From NCBI GenBank assembly GCA_965214995.1, contig CBDCCT010000002.1, positions 5,146,001-5,210,000 of the forward strand: 64,000 nucleotides of DNA, in the 5' to 3' direction. This document shows positions 24,687-32,644 of the stretch, one piece after another (within the stretch, counting starts at the first letter, position 1; each line of letters begins with the position of its first letter). This stretch comes from CBDCCT01 sp965214995 (GTDB lineage Bacteria > Deinococcota > Deinococci > Deinococcales > Trueperaceae). A program made the translations under genes and the position numbers. Below the pieces are notes generated by a model. The model was given only the letters and a program-made list of their open reading frames with translations, did no database searches and was not told where the DNA came from.

Positions 24687-25700
24687 TTACCCCCGGGTAT
24701 GCTCTTTCCAGGTGTTGCGCAAGGGCGCAATCAGCAAGATGACGATGCCGATCATGATGAGGATGGCGGACGCCGAAGCCCGGCCGATGGAGCGGTTGCC
24801 GGTGTCGTCGGGCGTCAAAAAGTCGAAGGTGAGCCACTGCAAGGAGATGCGGAACGCCTCGGCGCGGAAGCCGATGATCTCGTCAAAAACGCGGTAGGTG
24901 TCCATCAGGTGAATAAGCGACACGAAGACGATCAAGGGCATTAAATGCGGGATGATAACGCTGCGGATGATGTTCCAGCGACTGGCGCCGTCGATGCGAG
25001 CCGCCTCTATCTGTTCGCTCTGGACGGTTTGTAAAGCGGCATAAAAGATAACGAAGGCAAAGGGCGCGACGTGCCAGACGCGGTAAAAGTACATCAGCAG
25101 CTCGATGGTCCAGCCCTGAGCGAACATGGAGATGCCCTGACCTGTCAAGCGCTCGAGCTGCGCCGTCACAATCCCGTCCCCGATAAACAGCCAGCGGATA
25201 GCCAGCGCTCCGATAACCGGCGTGATGATAAAGGGCAGCAGCGTGACGAAGATAACCGGGCCCCGCAAACTGCTGGCGATGGCGTTGACACAAAAAGCCA
25301 ACACTAAGCCCACCCCGATAACGAGGGGTAACGTAATAAGCGTGAACATCAAAGTAAAGCGTAGCGCCCCCCAAAACGCGACGTTGGTGACGCCCGAGAA
25401 CCCCCGCCCCTCACCGGACAGCGCCGACGCTACCTTGTCCCACTCGAGCAGCGCCCGGTAGTTCTGCCAGCCCACCCACCGCGTCACCGTGATAGGTCGC
25501 CCGTCTTCGTCGAGTTTGGGGACGTTTCGGGTGGTCGTGGTGCAGTTGAAGGGGGTGCAGTTTTCTTGCTCGACGACCTCAAAGACGTTCTGGGTGCGCT
25601 GAAAGCTCTGCGCCACCACAAGCACCAGCGGCACCGCGATAAACCCGACCATCAGGATCAAGGATGGTGCCACGAACATGAGAAAGGGCTTGGTCTTCAT
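24687..25700 (-). CDS. Carbohydrate ABC transporter permease, MalF type
   Basis: A 337-aa permease starting MKTKPFLMFVAPSLILMVGF. The frame is open further upstream, but ATG 25700 fits the first membrane helix and lies downstream of GGAGG. The EAA loop is ARIDGASRWNIIRSVIIPHL near residue 235. A Cys pair in the first periplasmic loop (ENCTPFNCTTTT) is unusual and could form a disulfide. It is separated from the binding-protein gene by a terminator-like hairpin and followed directly by the partner permease. Confidence 0.9.
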   Translation of the reverse strand: MKTKPFLMFVAPSLILMVGFIAVPLVLVVAQSFQRTQNVFEVVEQENCTPFNCTTTTRNVPKLDEDGRPITVTRWVGWQNYRALLEWDKVASALSGEGRGFSGVTNVAFWGALRFTLMFTLITLPLVIGVGLVLAFCVNAIASSLRGPVIFVTLLPFIITPVIGALAIRWLFIGDGIVTAQLERLTGQGISMFAQGWTIELLMYFYRVWHVAPFAFVIFYAALQTVQSEQIEAARIDGASRWNIIRSVIIPHLMPLIVFVSLIHLMDTYRVFDEIIGFRAEAFRISLQWLTFDFLTPDDTGNRSIGRASASAILIMIGIVILLIAPLRNTWKEHTRG

Positions 25701-25791
25701 GACTCTGCCACCACAAACCTCCCACTGTCTGAGTCTCGGTAAGTTACCTGCTTGACTTGTTGCGTTTATACCGCGAGGCGCTCTCAGAAGC

Positions 25792-25827
25792 AAAAAAGGT
25801 CAGGAACCTTATATAGCCCCTGACCTT
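25792..25827 (-). terminator. Terminator between binding-protein and permease genes
   Basis: Transcribed from the minus strand, AAGGTCAGG (25827-25819) pairs with CCTGACCTT (25804-25796) and is followed by six T. It lies 18 bp after the stop of the binding-protein gene and before both permease genes, so partial read-through would set a high binding-protein to permease ratio. Confidence 0.8.
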
Positions 25828-25845
25828 CGCGCCGTCTAAAACACG

Positions 25846-27063
25846 CTACTCGATGAAGCCCGATTCCCGGGCGGCGGCGTTGTACTCCGCTTCGATGTCG
25901 GCGAGGGTCTGCTCGGCCGACTCTGCGCCGGTCAGAAAGTCGGCGACGTTGTTGCCCGCCGCCGTGTGCATCAAGCCGACCAAGTTCGAGGCGGGGTAGG
26001 AGGGTGCGCCCGCTTCGGCTGAGGCTATCGCGCCTTTAGAGATGGGCGAGTCTATAGGCGGGTTAGAAAGCCAGACGGCTGCCTCCGGGTGCTGGGAGAG
26101 GTTGTCGTAGCTGATGCCCTCTAGGAACAGCCGGAAAGCTGCTTCGGCTTCTTCGTCCGAGACGTTCGAGGCGATGGTCGCGCCGTCCCACCACAGGGTG
26201 GTAGCGGGGGGACCGCCCTCGACAGCAGCGGGGGCGGCGGCGTAGTCGATGAGCCCGACGACCTGCGACTCCTCTTTGTTGTCCATCGCGCCCGCTCGAG
26301 ACGCCCACAGGTTCGCCATAGCAATCTGCCCCTGCTGGAACTGTTGCTGGACGTAGGTCGAGTCGGCAGCTAAAAACTCGGGGTCCATGTACTCGGTCAG
26401 GGCTTTGAGCATCTCGAGGGTTTGCACGCCTTGCTCATTGTTGACAGCGGCGGTGTTGTCGTCGTTGAAAAACTCCCCACCGAAGCCCAAATACATGTTG
26501 ATGAACTCTTCACCTAAGTTAAACCCGGAGGCGAAGGTGCCGCCCAAGGGATAGTCCACCACGCCCGCGTCCTCAATCGCCTGAGCAACCTCTAAGACCT
26601 CGTTGTAGGTGGTGGGGATTTCCAAGCCAAGCTCTTCAAAGATGTCGCTGCGGTACATCAGGTGTTGCGCGTTGACCATCATGGCAATCGCCATCGTCTG
26701 ACCATCGACTTTGATGAGCTGGTTAGGTGCTAGGTCCTGACCGTACTCGGCGACTAAGTCGTCGAGCGGGCGAATCAGGTTGTCGTTTAGGAGCGGCACG
26801 AGGGTTGCGTTGGCGACCCCGCCGATGGTGTACTGTGACGGGTTAGCAGCCATCGCGGCGGCTTGCTTCTCCCGAAACTCTTGGTCGAGTTCCGGGTTGA
26901 AGTTACCGCACTCAGCCATGTGGTCGGTCACGATTTTCCAGGCTTCAAAGCCCGCTGACAAGCTGGTGACGGGTACTTCGTTCTGGTAATTGCACTCTTG
27001 CGCCCAGGCGGTGCTAAGCGCGAGTACGGCAAGCGTTACGAGGAGGGTGACGGTTCGCTTCAT
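25846..27063 (-). CDS. ABC transporter substrate-binding protein
   Basis: A 405-aa exported binding protein, family 1 (sugar type). The signal peptide is MKRTVTLLVTLAVLALSTAWA-Q, followed soon by a Cys (ECNYQN) that is too late for a lipobox. TIGGVANATLVPLLNDNLIRPL and DIFEELGLEIPTTYNEVLEVA are typical of the fold. ATG 27063 is chosen because AAGGAG lies at ideal distance; an ATG six bases upstream is possible. It is the first gene of the minus-strand operon that runs through two permeases, the 41-aa gene and probably the double NTF2-like genes. The ligand is unknown. Confidence 0.9.
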   Translation of the reverse strand: MKRTVTLLVTLAVLALSTAWAQECNYQNEVPVTSLSAGFEAWKIVTDHMAECGNFNPELDQEFREKQAAAMAANPSQYTIGGVANATLVPLLNDNLIRPLDDLVAEYGQDLAPNQLIKVDGQTMAIAMMVNAQHLMYRSDIFEELGLEIPTTYNEVLEVAQAIEDAGVVDYPLGGTFASGFNLGEEFINMYLGFGGEFFNDDNTAAVNNEQGVQTLEMLKALTEYMDPEFLAADSTYVQQQFQQGQIAMANLWASRAGAMDNKEESQVVGLIDYAAAPAAVEGGPPATTLWWDGATIASNVSDEEAEAAFRLFLEGISYDNLSQHPEAAVWLSNPPIDSPISKGAIASAEAGAPSYPASNLVGLMHTAAGNNVADFLTGAESAEQTLADIEAEYNAAARESGFIE

Positions 27064-27474
27064 ATACATCTCCTTTACAAATCCTTTACAAAGGTAATCA
27101 GCAACGTTTTGAGACCTCACCCGAACACACGTTAGTTAGGGTCGAACGTTAATGACGCGGCGGTGCCCAACTGAAGCTTTAACAGCGTTGTTGATTTACG
27201 CTTCTAAGTTACCTCAAATGTGTCGTTCACTTCAACTGTGGGGAAGGTTTCTCCTTTATTTGATGAAGGTTTGGGGATGGCTCGAGCCAAAACGGGCGCG
27301 TTCCAAATCTGGTGTACAAGGTTTTAAGAACGATGACCATGAGGAGGTGCAGGTTGTATTCCCAACTTGCAACCTGCAACCCACCGACACACCTGCGTTC
27401 TAATCCTGCGCGGGACGTACCCGTTAGGATGTACTATGAGCTAAACTAGCCAACCCCAGTCACCTTCGAGGAGG
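27064..27474. promoter_or_regulatory. Divergent control region of the catabolic island
   Basis: This 411-bp AT-richer gap holds the start regions of the binding-protein operon (minus) and the cupin gene (plus). Visible structures are a direct repeat TTTGTAAAGGA twice just before the binding-protein start (minus strand, around 27070-27095), and a 9-bp inverted repeat TGCAGGTTG (27348-27356) / CAACCTGCA (27370-27378), a good size for a dimeric repressor such as the LacI protein whose remnant lies at 31270. No convincing gene is seen in it. Confidence 0.5.
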
Positions 27475-28065
27475 ATGCCTGAAGACCTTGGCGACATGAC
27501 CGGGCGCGTGATGCGCTTCGACACGCTCAAAGAGAACCCGGTAAGTCTCATGTTCATCGACAGCATCTTGCCCAGACACCAGCGGCTCAACTACGCTGTC
27601 ATCGGCGACACCGCCAGCGAGAACCCGGACTATAGACCTACGATAGACTCGCCCCACGGCTTTCAGGTCGGCATCGTCAAGGCGACGGCGGGCAACGGAC
27701 CCGCCTACCACACGCACGACTACATCGAAGCGTTTATGCCGCTTAAAGGCAAGTGGCGCTTTTACTGGGGCAAGGACGAGGACAAGGTGGACGGCGAGAC
27801 GGTGCTGAACGAGTGGGACCTGATTTCGTTACCTCCTAAGCTGTGGCGCGGTTTCGAGGTGCTAGAAAGTGAGACCGAAGAAGCTTGGATACTGGGTATT
27901 TTAGAAGAACATAAAGTGTTCAGCGGCAAAGACCCCTACTGGGCTCCCGAGGTGACGCGGCGGGCTGCCGAACACGGCTTTCACGCGGACGAGTCGGGTA
28001 AGATGATCAAGCCGGAGAATTACCAAGAGCTAGAAGCGGACATGCTCAAAAAGCTCGGAGCTTAA
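27475..28065 (+). CDS. Cupin-domain protein
   Basis: A 196-aa protein with a single cupin barrel. GPAYHTHDYIEAFMPLKGKW supplies the first metal motif (H-x-H with a following Glu), and LNEWDLISLPPKLWRGFE the second, in which the usual His is replaced. The C-terminal 55 residues form a charged helical tail. GAGGAGG abuts ATG 27475 with no spacer, so a start at ATG 27496 is possible. It heads the plus-strand part of the island, divergent from the transporter; it may be an isomerase or dioxygenase-like enzyme for the imported compound. Confidence 0.75.
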   Translation: MPEDLGDMTGRVMRFDTLKENPVSLMFIDSILPRHQRLNYAVIGDTASENPDYRPTIDSPHGFQVGIVKATAGNGPAYHTHDYIEAFMPLKGKWRFYWGKDEDKVDGETVLNEWDLISLPPKLWRGFEVLESETEEAWILGILEEHKVFSGKDPYWAPEVTRRAAEHGFHADESGKMIKPENYQELEADMLKKLGA

Positions 28066-28139
28066 GAGATAGGAACATTGAACGCTACCGCAGCGCTCGT
28101 CATGACTATTCAGAGACAGGCGTTTATCAGCTCATTCTT

Positions 28140-28145
28140 TATAAT
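28140..28145 (+). promoter_or_regulatory. -10 box of the vapBC promoter
   Basis: A perfect TATAAT, 19 bp before the vapB start and 8 bp before its AGGAG. No good -35 box is seen, as is common in this group. Confidence 0.6.
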
Positions 28146-28163
28146 TTGGTCACAGGAGACGTT

Positions 28164-28472
28164 ATGGCGGTGAACATTACCAAAAGGATCGAGGAGCTTG
28201 CGGGTGAGCTGAGTCGGCTCACCGGGGAGCGCGCGACGGAGGCTGTCGAGCGGGCGCTACTCGAGCGCAAAAAACGCGTTCAACAACTTAGACAAAAACA
28301 GCCCGAAACGGTTCAATTGACCCCTGAACAGCGAAAGCGTTACGACGAATTTATGAAGACGATGGAGCGTGAGGTCTGGTCCAACATCCCTCGACACCTT
28401 TTGGGCAAGCCTGTTACCAAAGAGGAGAGGGAAGACATTTTAGGCATCGGTCCTGACGGTTATCCTGTATGA
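28164..28472 (+). CDS. vapB: VapB-type antitoxin
   Basis: A 102-aa protein starting MAVNITKRIEELAGELSRLT, the pattern of Rv0623/PSK-type VapB antitoxins: a short DNA-binding N-terminus, then GERATEAVERALLERKKR. It is longer than usual, with a C-terminal extension of about 60 residues (TPEQRKRYDEFMKTMER...) that may wrap the toxin. AGGAG precedes ATG 28164. It overlaps vapC by 4 nt (ATGA) and should neutralise the toxin and autoregulate the pair. Confidence 0.85.
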   Translation: MAVNITKRIEELAGELSRLTGERATEAVERALLERKKRVQQLRQKQPETVQLTPEQRKRYDEFMKTMEREVWSNIPRHLLGKPVTKEEREDILGIGPDGYPV

Positions 28473-28855
28473 TTCTCGACACTTCAGCCGTGGTTGCTAT
28501 CGTTTTGCAAGAAGCGGGTTTTGAAGCCCTTGCCGCACGGCTGTTTCAGAGTCAGTATGTCGGCATAGGTGCGCCAACCCTGCTAGAAACGAGCATGGTT
28601 CTCCTGAGTCGCCTCGGCAAAGACGCCAGGTCAGAAATTGATACCTTTTTGGGAACAGCGGACGCTCAAATCGTTGGGTCCGAGGCGTCTCACTGGCGAG
28701 CGTCCGCTGCCGCTTTTGAGCAGTACGGCAAAGGACGCCACCCCGCCGCGCTTAACTTTGGCGACTGCCTGACCTACGCCGTTGCCAAAGTCGCGGAGCA
28801 ACCATTGCTGTTCGTAGGTGATGATTTTACTCAAACCGACCTCGAGCCCGCCTGA
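28469..28855 (+). CDS. vapC: VapC-type PIN-domain ribonuclease toxin
   Basis: A 128-aa PIN-domain protein. The four acidic metal-binding residues are present: D4 in MILDTSAVVAIVL, E40 in TLLETSMVL, then Asp in LNFGDCLTYAVAK and in LLFVGDDFTQTDL. Such toxins cut tRNA or rRNA when free of antitoxin. Overlap with vapB shows coupled expression. It sits between the cupin gene and the broken double-SnoaL gene, so it interrupts an otherwise metabolic gene set and may help keep the island in the chromosome. Confidence 0.93.
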   Translation: MILDTSAVVAIVLQEAGFEALAARLFQSQYVGIGAPTLLETSMVLLSRLGKDARSEIDTFLGTADAQIVGSEASHWRASAAAFEQYGKGRHPAALNFGDCLTYAVAKVAEQPLLFVGDDFTQTDLEPA

Positions 28856-28881
28856 ACCGTCCCATGTAAGGACCGTAGCGA

Positions 28882-29948
28882 ATGAGTCAGCACTCCACCC
28901 AAACCAACCTAGAAGAGCTTAACGAAAAGGGCTACTTAGACCCCGACCCTCCCCCCCTGCGCGGTTTCGACCCACAGTATGAGGATATCGTCGACTACAT
29001 CGTCCGCATCACAAGTCGCATCTGGGAAGAGGGCGACATGGGTTACATCTATGACACCTACTTGCACAACGTGACCGTTCACACGGGCTACGGCGTGGCG
29101 TATGGCGTTGAGGACGTGGTGAGTGGCTCGGTCGCTTTCCTAGCAGCTCTCCCCGACCGCCGCATGTACGCCGAGGACGTTATCTGGACGGGGGACGACG
29201 AGCAGGGCTTTCACACCTCGCACCTGATTATGAATGCCGGGACCAACACGGGTTACAGCCCCTGGGGAGCGCCGACGGGGAAGCGCGTGACGTTTCTAGC
29301 CATAGCCAACTGTTTTGTCAAAAACAACCGCATCGTTGAAGAGTGGCTGGTGCGCGACACGGCGGCGCTGGTGCGGCAGCTCGGGCTCGAGCCTTGGACG
29401 GTAGCGCGGGAAGCGAATCCGGTCTTACCCCTGAGCATCACGACCTTTGGCGAAACCGACCGTTTGCAAGGGCAGATGCCGCCTGCTGCTTACGTGCCTC
29501 AGCCAGACTCCGACAATACGCACGTCGAGGATTTCGTCCGGGGACTGGACTGTTTCACGACGTCTGGAACGCGCGGCACTTCAACCGTACTACTGAGCGG
29601 TACGGGAGTGACTCGAGCCTGCACGTCCCCAACCACTTAGAGGTCCGGGGCGTCGCCAACATCCGCGCTTACCACCTCGCCCTCATCGCCATGTTCCCCA
29701 ACGCGCACCTGAGCGTCGAACACGTCTACTGGCTGGGTGACGCCGAAAAAGGCTACCGCGTGGCGGTGCGCTGGCGCGTGGCGGGCACGCACGGGCGCTA
29801 CGGGATGTACGGCAAACCGACCGGGCGGCGGGTGAACGTCTTGGGCATCAGCCACCTGCACGTAAAAGATGACAAAATAACGAAACACATTATGGTTTTT
29901 GATGAGCTGGCACTGCTGATGCAACTCGTGACACGGGAGGAAAGCTGA
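28882..29948 (+). pseudogene. Double NTF2/SnoaL-like protein C, frameshifted
   Basis: The first frame runs from ATG 28882 (AAGGA upstream) and gives a first NTF2-like domain: IVDYIVRITSRIWEEGDMGY, APTGKRVTFLAIANCFVKNN, EEWLVRDTAALVRQLGLEPW. At 29542-29551 the sequence GGACTGGACT is a tandem duplication of five bases. Removing one copy restores the reading VRGLFHDVWNARHFN and a continuous second domain (ANIRAYHLALIAMFPNAHLS, YGKPTGRRVNVLGISH, FDELALLMQL). Restored length would be about 353 aa. The TGA overlaps the ATG of the HisD-like gene, so the two were translationally coupled. The damage looks recent, since both halves are otherwise intact. Confidence 0.8.
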
Positions 29949-31237
29949 TGGCGACTTACACCAAACAGGGGATGGACGCAGCTGCTAAGCTCGAGATAGA
30001 CGACAAGGTCCGCCAAACGGTCGAGACGACCCTCAAAAAGATTGAAGCGGAGGGCGACGCGGCGGTGCGCGAACTGTCCGAACGGTTCGACGACTACTCA
30101 CCTGACAGCTTCCTCTTGAACAAGGACGAAATCGACGCCCTGATAGCGCAGGTGCCCGAGGACGAGCTAGACGCCATTAAGTTCACCTTAGAGCAGGTTC
30201 GCACCTTCGCTCAGGCGCAACGCGAGAGTATTCGAGACCTCGAGGTCGAAACCCTCCCCGGCGTTACCCTGGGGCACAAGAACATCCCCGTGAACGCGGT
30301 CGGCTGCTACATCCCCGGCGGGCGCTACCCGATGGTCGCCTCTGCCATCATGAGTGTCGCCACGGCGAAGGTCGCAGGCGTCAAGCGCGTCATCGCCTGC
30401 ACGCCGCCCAAAGGGGGGCAGCCCTACCCCGCCACCGTCGCCGCCATGCACTTAGCAGGCGCGGACGAAATCGGGGTGCTGGGCGGCATCCAGGCTGTCG
30501 GCGCGATGGCAATTGGGACTGAGACGATTCATCCGGTAGACATGCTGGTCGGTCCCGGTAACGCCTTCGTCGCCGAGGCGAAGCGGCAGCTCTACGGGCG
30601 CGTCGGCATCGACCTGTTCGCCGGACCCACCGAAATCCTGGTGATTGCCGACGAGACCGCCGACGCCGAGATGGTGGCGACCGACTTACTCGGGCAAGCC
30701 GAACACGGTCCCACCTCGCCTGCGGTGCTGCTGACCTCAAACCGCGACCTAGCCGAAAACATCCAGGCTGAGATTGATAAGCAGCTCGAGACCCTCCCCA
30801 CCGCCGACGTTGCCGGAAAGGCCTGGGCGGACTACGGGCAGGTCATCCTGGTCGATTCGGACGAGGAGCTTGTTAGGGAGGGCGACCGCTTGGCGAGCGA
30901 ACACGTCGAAATCTTGACGAGAAACCCCGACTACTTTTTAGAGAACATGACCAACTACGGCTCGCTCTTTTTGGGCGCGGAGACCAACGTTGCTTACGGC
31001 GACAAAGCCATCGGCGTGAACCACATCCTCCCCACCAACAAAGCCGCCCGCTACACAGGCGGGCTCTGGGTCGGCAAGTACCTCAAGACCGTGACTTACC
31101 AAAAATGTACGCCCGAGGCGAGCGTGACGATTGGCAAGAACACCGAAAAAATCTGCGATATCGAGGGGTTCGCAGGGCACAAGCGGCAGGCGACGTTGCG
31201 GGTCGAGCGGTACGGGAAAGAGGAAACGATTGCATAA
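29948..31237 (+). CDS. Histidinol dehydrogenase-like (HpsN-type) dehydrogenase
   Basis: A 429-aa Zn2+/NAD+-dependent dehydrogenase of the HisD superfamily. Conserved elements are CYIPGGRYPMVASAIMS, LVGPGNAFVAEAKRQLYG, DLFAGPTEILVIAD, the Zn-ligand LGQAEHGP, the catalytic pair in ASEHVEI, YGDKAIGVNHILPT and the final ligand in IEGFAGHKR. There are no other his genes here; the HKNIPVNAVGCYIPGG and LENMTNYGSLFLG segments resemble the HpsN branch, which oxidises dihydroxypropanesulfonate, better than biosynthetic HisD. It is coupled to the broken SnoaL gene, and probably catalyses a two-step alcohol-to-acid oxidation of the island's substrate. Substrate unproven. Confidence 0.85.
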   Translation: MATYTKQGMDAAAKLEIDDKVRQTVETTLKKIEAEGDAAVRELSERFDDYSPDSFLLNKDEIDALIAQVPEDELDAIKFTLEQVRTFAQAQRESIRDLEVETLPGVTLGHKNIPVNAVGCYIPGGRYPMVASAIMSVATAKVAGVKRVIACTPPKGGQPYPATVAAMHLAGADEIGVLGGIQAVGAMAIGTETIHPVDMLVGPGNAFVAEAKRQLYGRVGIDLFAGPTEILVIADETADAEMVATDLLGQAEHGPTSPAVLLTSNRDLAENIQAEIDKQLETLPTADVAGKAWADYGQVILVDSDEELVREGDRLASEHVEILTRNPDYFLENMTNYGSLFLGAETNVAYGDKAIGVNHILPTNKAARYTGGLWVGKYLKTVTYQKCTPEASVTIGKNTEKICDIEGFAGHKRQATLRVERYGKEETIA

Positions 31238-31269
31238 ATTGCCGTTGTCACCCCTCCACACCTGCGTAA

Positions 31270-31572
31270 CTGGCGATTAAACTATCGGCTGTTATCCGCG
31301 CCCTCAGGGAAAAGAAGATGTCCGTTCCAACAGACCTGTCGCTTGTCGGCTTCGATGATTCTCACTGGGCGCAACTCATGTATCCCGCTTTGACCGTCGT
31401 AGAGCAACCCGCATATGACCTCGGCTGCCTCGCGGGGGAAAGGCTCTTCAGCGCCCTCGCGAACGGTGGTGTTGCGCGAACTGTAGTTCGGTTATCCCCT
31501 AAGCTCATCGTCCGCGGTTCCACAGCCCCTCCGAAGCTTCCAGACCAACAAAGTGTGGGGGTACGTGGCTAA
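31270..31572 (+). pseudogene. LacI-type regulator, C-terminal remnant
   Basis: The readable part, AVIRALREKKMSVPTDLSLV followed by GFDDSHWAQLMYPALTVVEQ and later LIVRGST, is the C-terminal effector/dimer domain of LacI/GalR repressors. The DNA-binding and most of the sugar-binding parts are missing, with a stop directly upstream at about 31268. A start at ATG 31318 would give only 84 aa. It was probably the regulator of the catabolic island, and its loss would leave the transporter genes unregulated or under another repressor. Confidence 0.8.
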
Positions 31573-31811
31573 GCGGCCCAACGTTCTGCCGCCAGACTTG
31601 CCCCGTCAGGTGGTGATGAACCAAATGGGTGGCCGGAGCGGTTGCCTACTGGTGGAACGAGCACCGCCGAGAGCTTTGCAAAAACCTTTACAAACGCCAA
31701 GGGAGGTTAACCCAGGCACCGGGAAAACTCGGTGTGGACAAGCACAAGCGCAAAGGTGGAGACTTACGGAAGATACCGAAGAGGCGCGGGGTTAGGTGTA
31801 GGAGGCATAGT
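31573..31811. other. Gap with no recognisable gene
   Basis: 239 bp between the LacI remnant and the rraA-like gene. An open frame continuing into the RraA-like protein exists but reads as non-native, basic text (WWNEHRRELCKNLYKRQGR) and has no family resemblance. GGAGG at 31801-31805 is the ribosome-binding site of the next gene. This is probably a recombination scar. Confidence 0.4.
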
Positions 31812-32567
31812 ATGAGTCAGAGAACGCTTACGTACGGGCAGTTGCTGCAACTGAAGCGCTGGAACACGCCCACCATCTACAACGGTTGGGAGCAGATCAC
31901 GCGCCACGACCGGCGAACGCAGTTCAACCTCGAGGAAACGACCGACTTCATGCCGCAGATGGGGCCGATGGTCGGCTACGCCGTCACCGTGGTATGCGAA
32001 CCGAGCAACCCCGACCACCTAACGAACCGTCCCAAGGCCGCCAGCGAGTACCGAGCTTACCTCGCCAGCGTGCCCGGACCGAAGATCGTCGTGGTGCAGG
32101 ACTTAGATAAGCCCCAGGTCTATGGCTCGTTTTGGGGTGAGGTGAACGCCAACACACACCGCGCGCTCGGTTGCGTCGGCACGATTACCGACGGTGCGGT
32201 GCGCGACGTTGATGAGATGACTAATGCTGGATTCAAGGCGCTTGCTCGCAGGCTCTGCGTGGGACACGCCTACAGTTGGCCGGTGCGCTGGGACTGTGCG
32301 GTGGAGGTGTTCGGATGCAACATCGAACCTGGACAACTCATCCACGCCGACAAGCACGGCTTTCTGGCTGTTCCGCAGGATGACGAGGAGAGACTCCTGG
32401 AGGCCTCGGTGATCATGGACGCCAACGAATGCAACACGGTCATCGGTGCGGGAAGGGAAGTTTTTGGGAAGACGAGCCGAGAAATTCTGCAAGCTATGGA
32501 CGACGCGGCTGCGGCTTTTGGTGCGGAAGCGGAGCAGAAGCTCGGGCGGCGCGGCGAATGGTCCTGA
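31812..32567 (+). CDS. RraA-like aldolase/decarboxylase
   Basis: A 251-aa protein of the RraA / 4-hydroxy-4-methyl-2-oxoglutarate aldolase fold. The signature ALGCVGTITDGAVRDVDEM (active-site Asp-Gly...Arg-Asp) is clear, as are PGPKIVVVQDLDKP and the CNIEPGQLIHADKHGFLAVP segment. ATG 31812 is chosen because GGAGG lies 6 nt upstream. It opens a plus-strand set with a Gfo/Idh/MocA enzyme, an isomerase/epimerase and a sulfatase, so cleavage of a keto-acid in sugar-acid breakdown is likelier than RNase E control. Confidence 0.85.
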   Translation: MSQRTLTYGQLLQLKRWNTPTIYNGWEQITRHDRRTQFNLEETTDFMPQMGPMVGYAVTVVCEPSNPDHLTNRPKAASEYRAYLASVPGPKIVVVQDLDKPQVYGSFWGEVNANTHRALGCVGTITDGAVRDVDEMTNAGFKALARRLCVGHAYSWPVRWDCAVEVFGCNIEPGQLIHADKHGFLAVPQDDEERLLEASVIMDANECNTVIGAGREVFGKTSREILQAMDDAAAAFGAEAEQKLGRRGEWS

Positions 32568-32644
32568 CGAAACCTCTAAAAACTGGTCGATCGTGTCGCG
32601 GCCGGGTGTGGGTGCATGGCAGTTGGGAGGCGAGCATAAAAAGG

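Noticed and set aside
27152..27403. 83-codon plus-strand ORF in the divergent island control region
   Set aside because: No ribosome-binding site, no recognisable domain, and it spans the inverted repeat and promoter region.
29948..31237. Biosynthetic hisD assignment
   Set aside because: There are no other histidine-biosynthesis genes, the context is catabolic, and the sequence follows the HpsN branch better; so no hisD symbol was given.
31553..31795. 80-codon plus-strand ORF upstream of the rraA-like gene
   Set aside because: Composition is basic and irregular, no start signal, and it overlaps another equally poor frame.
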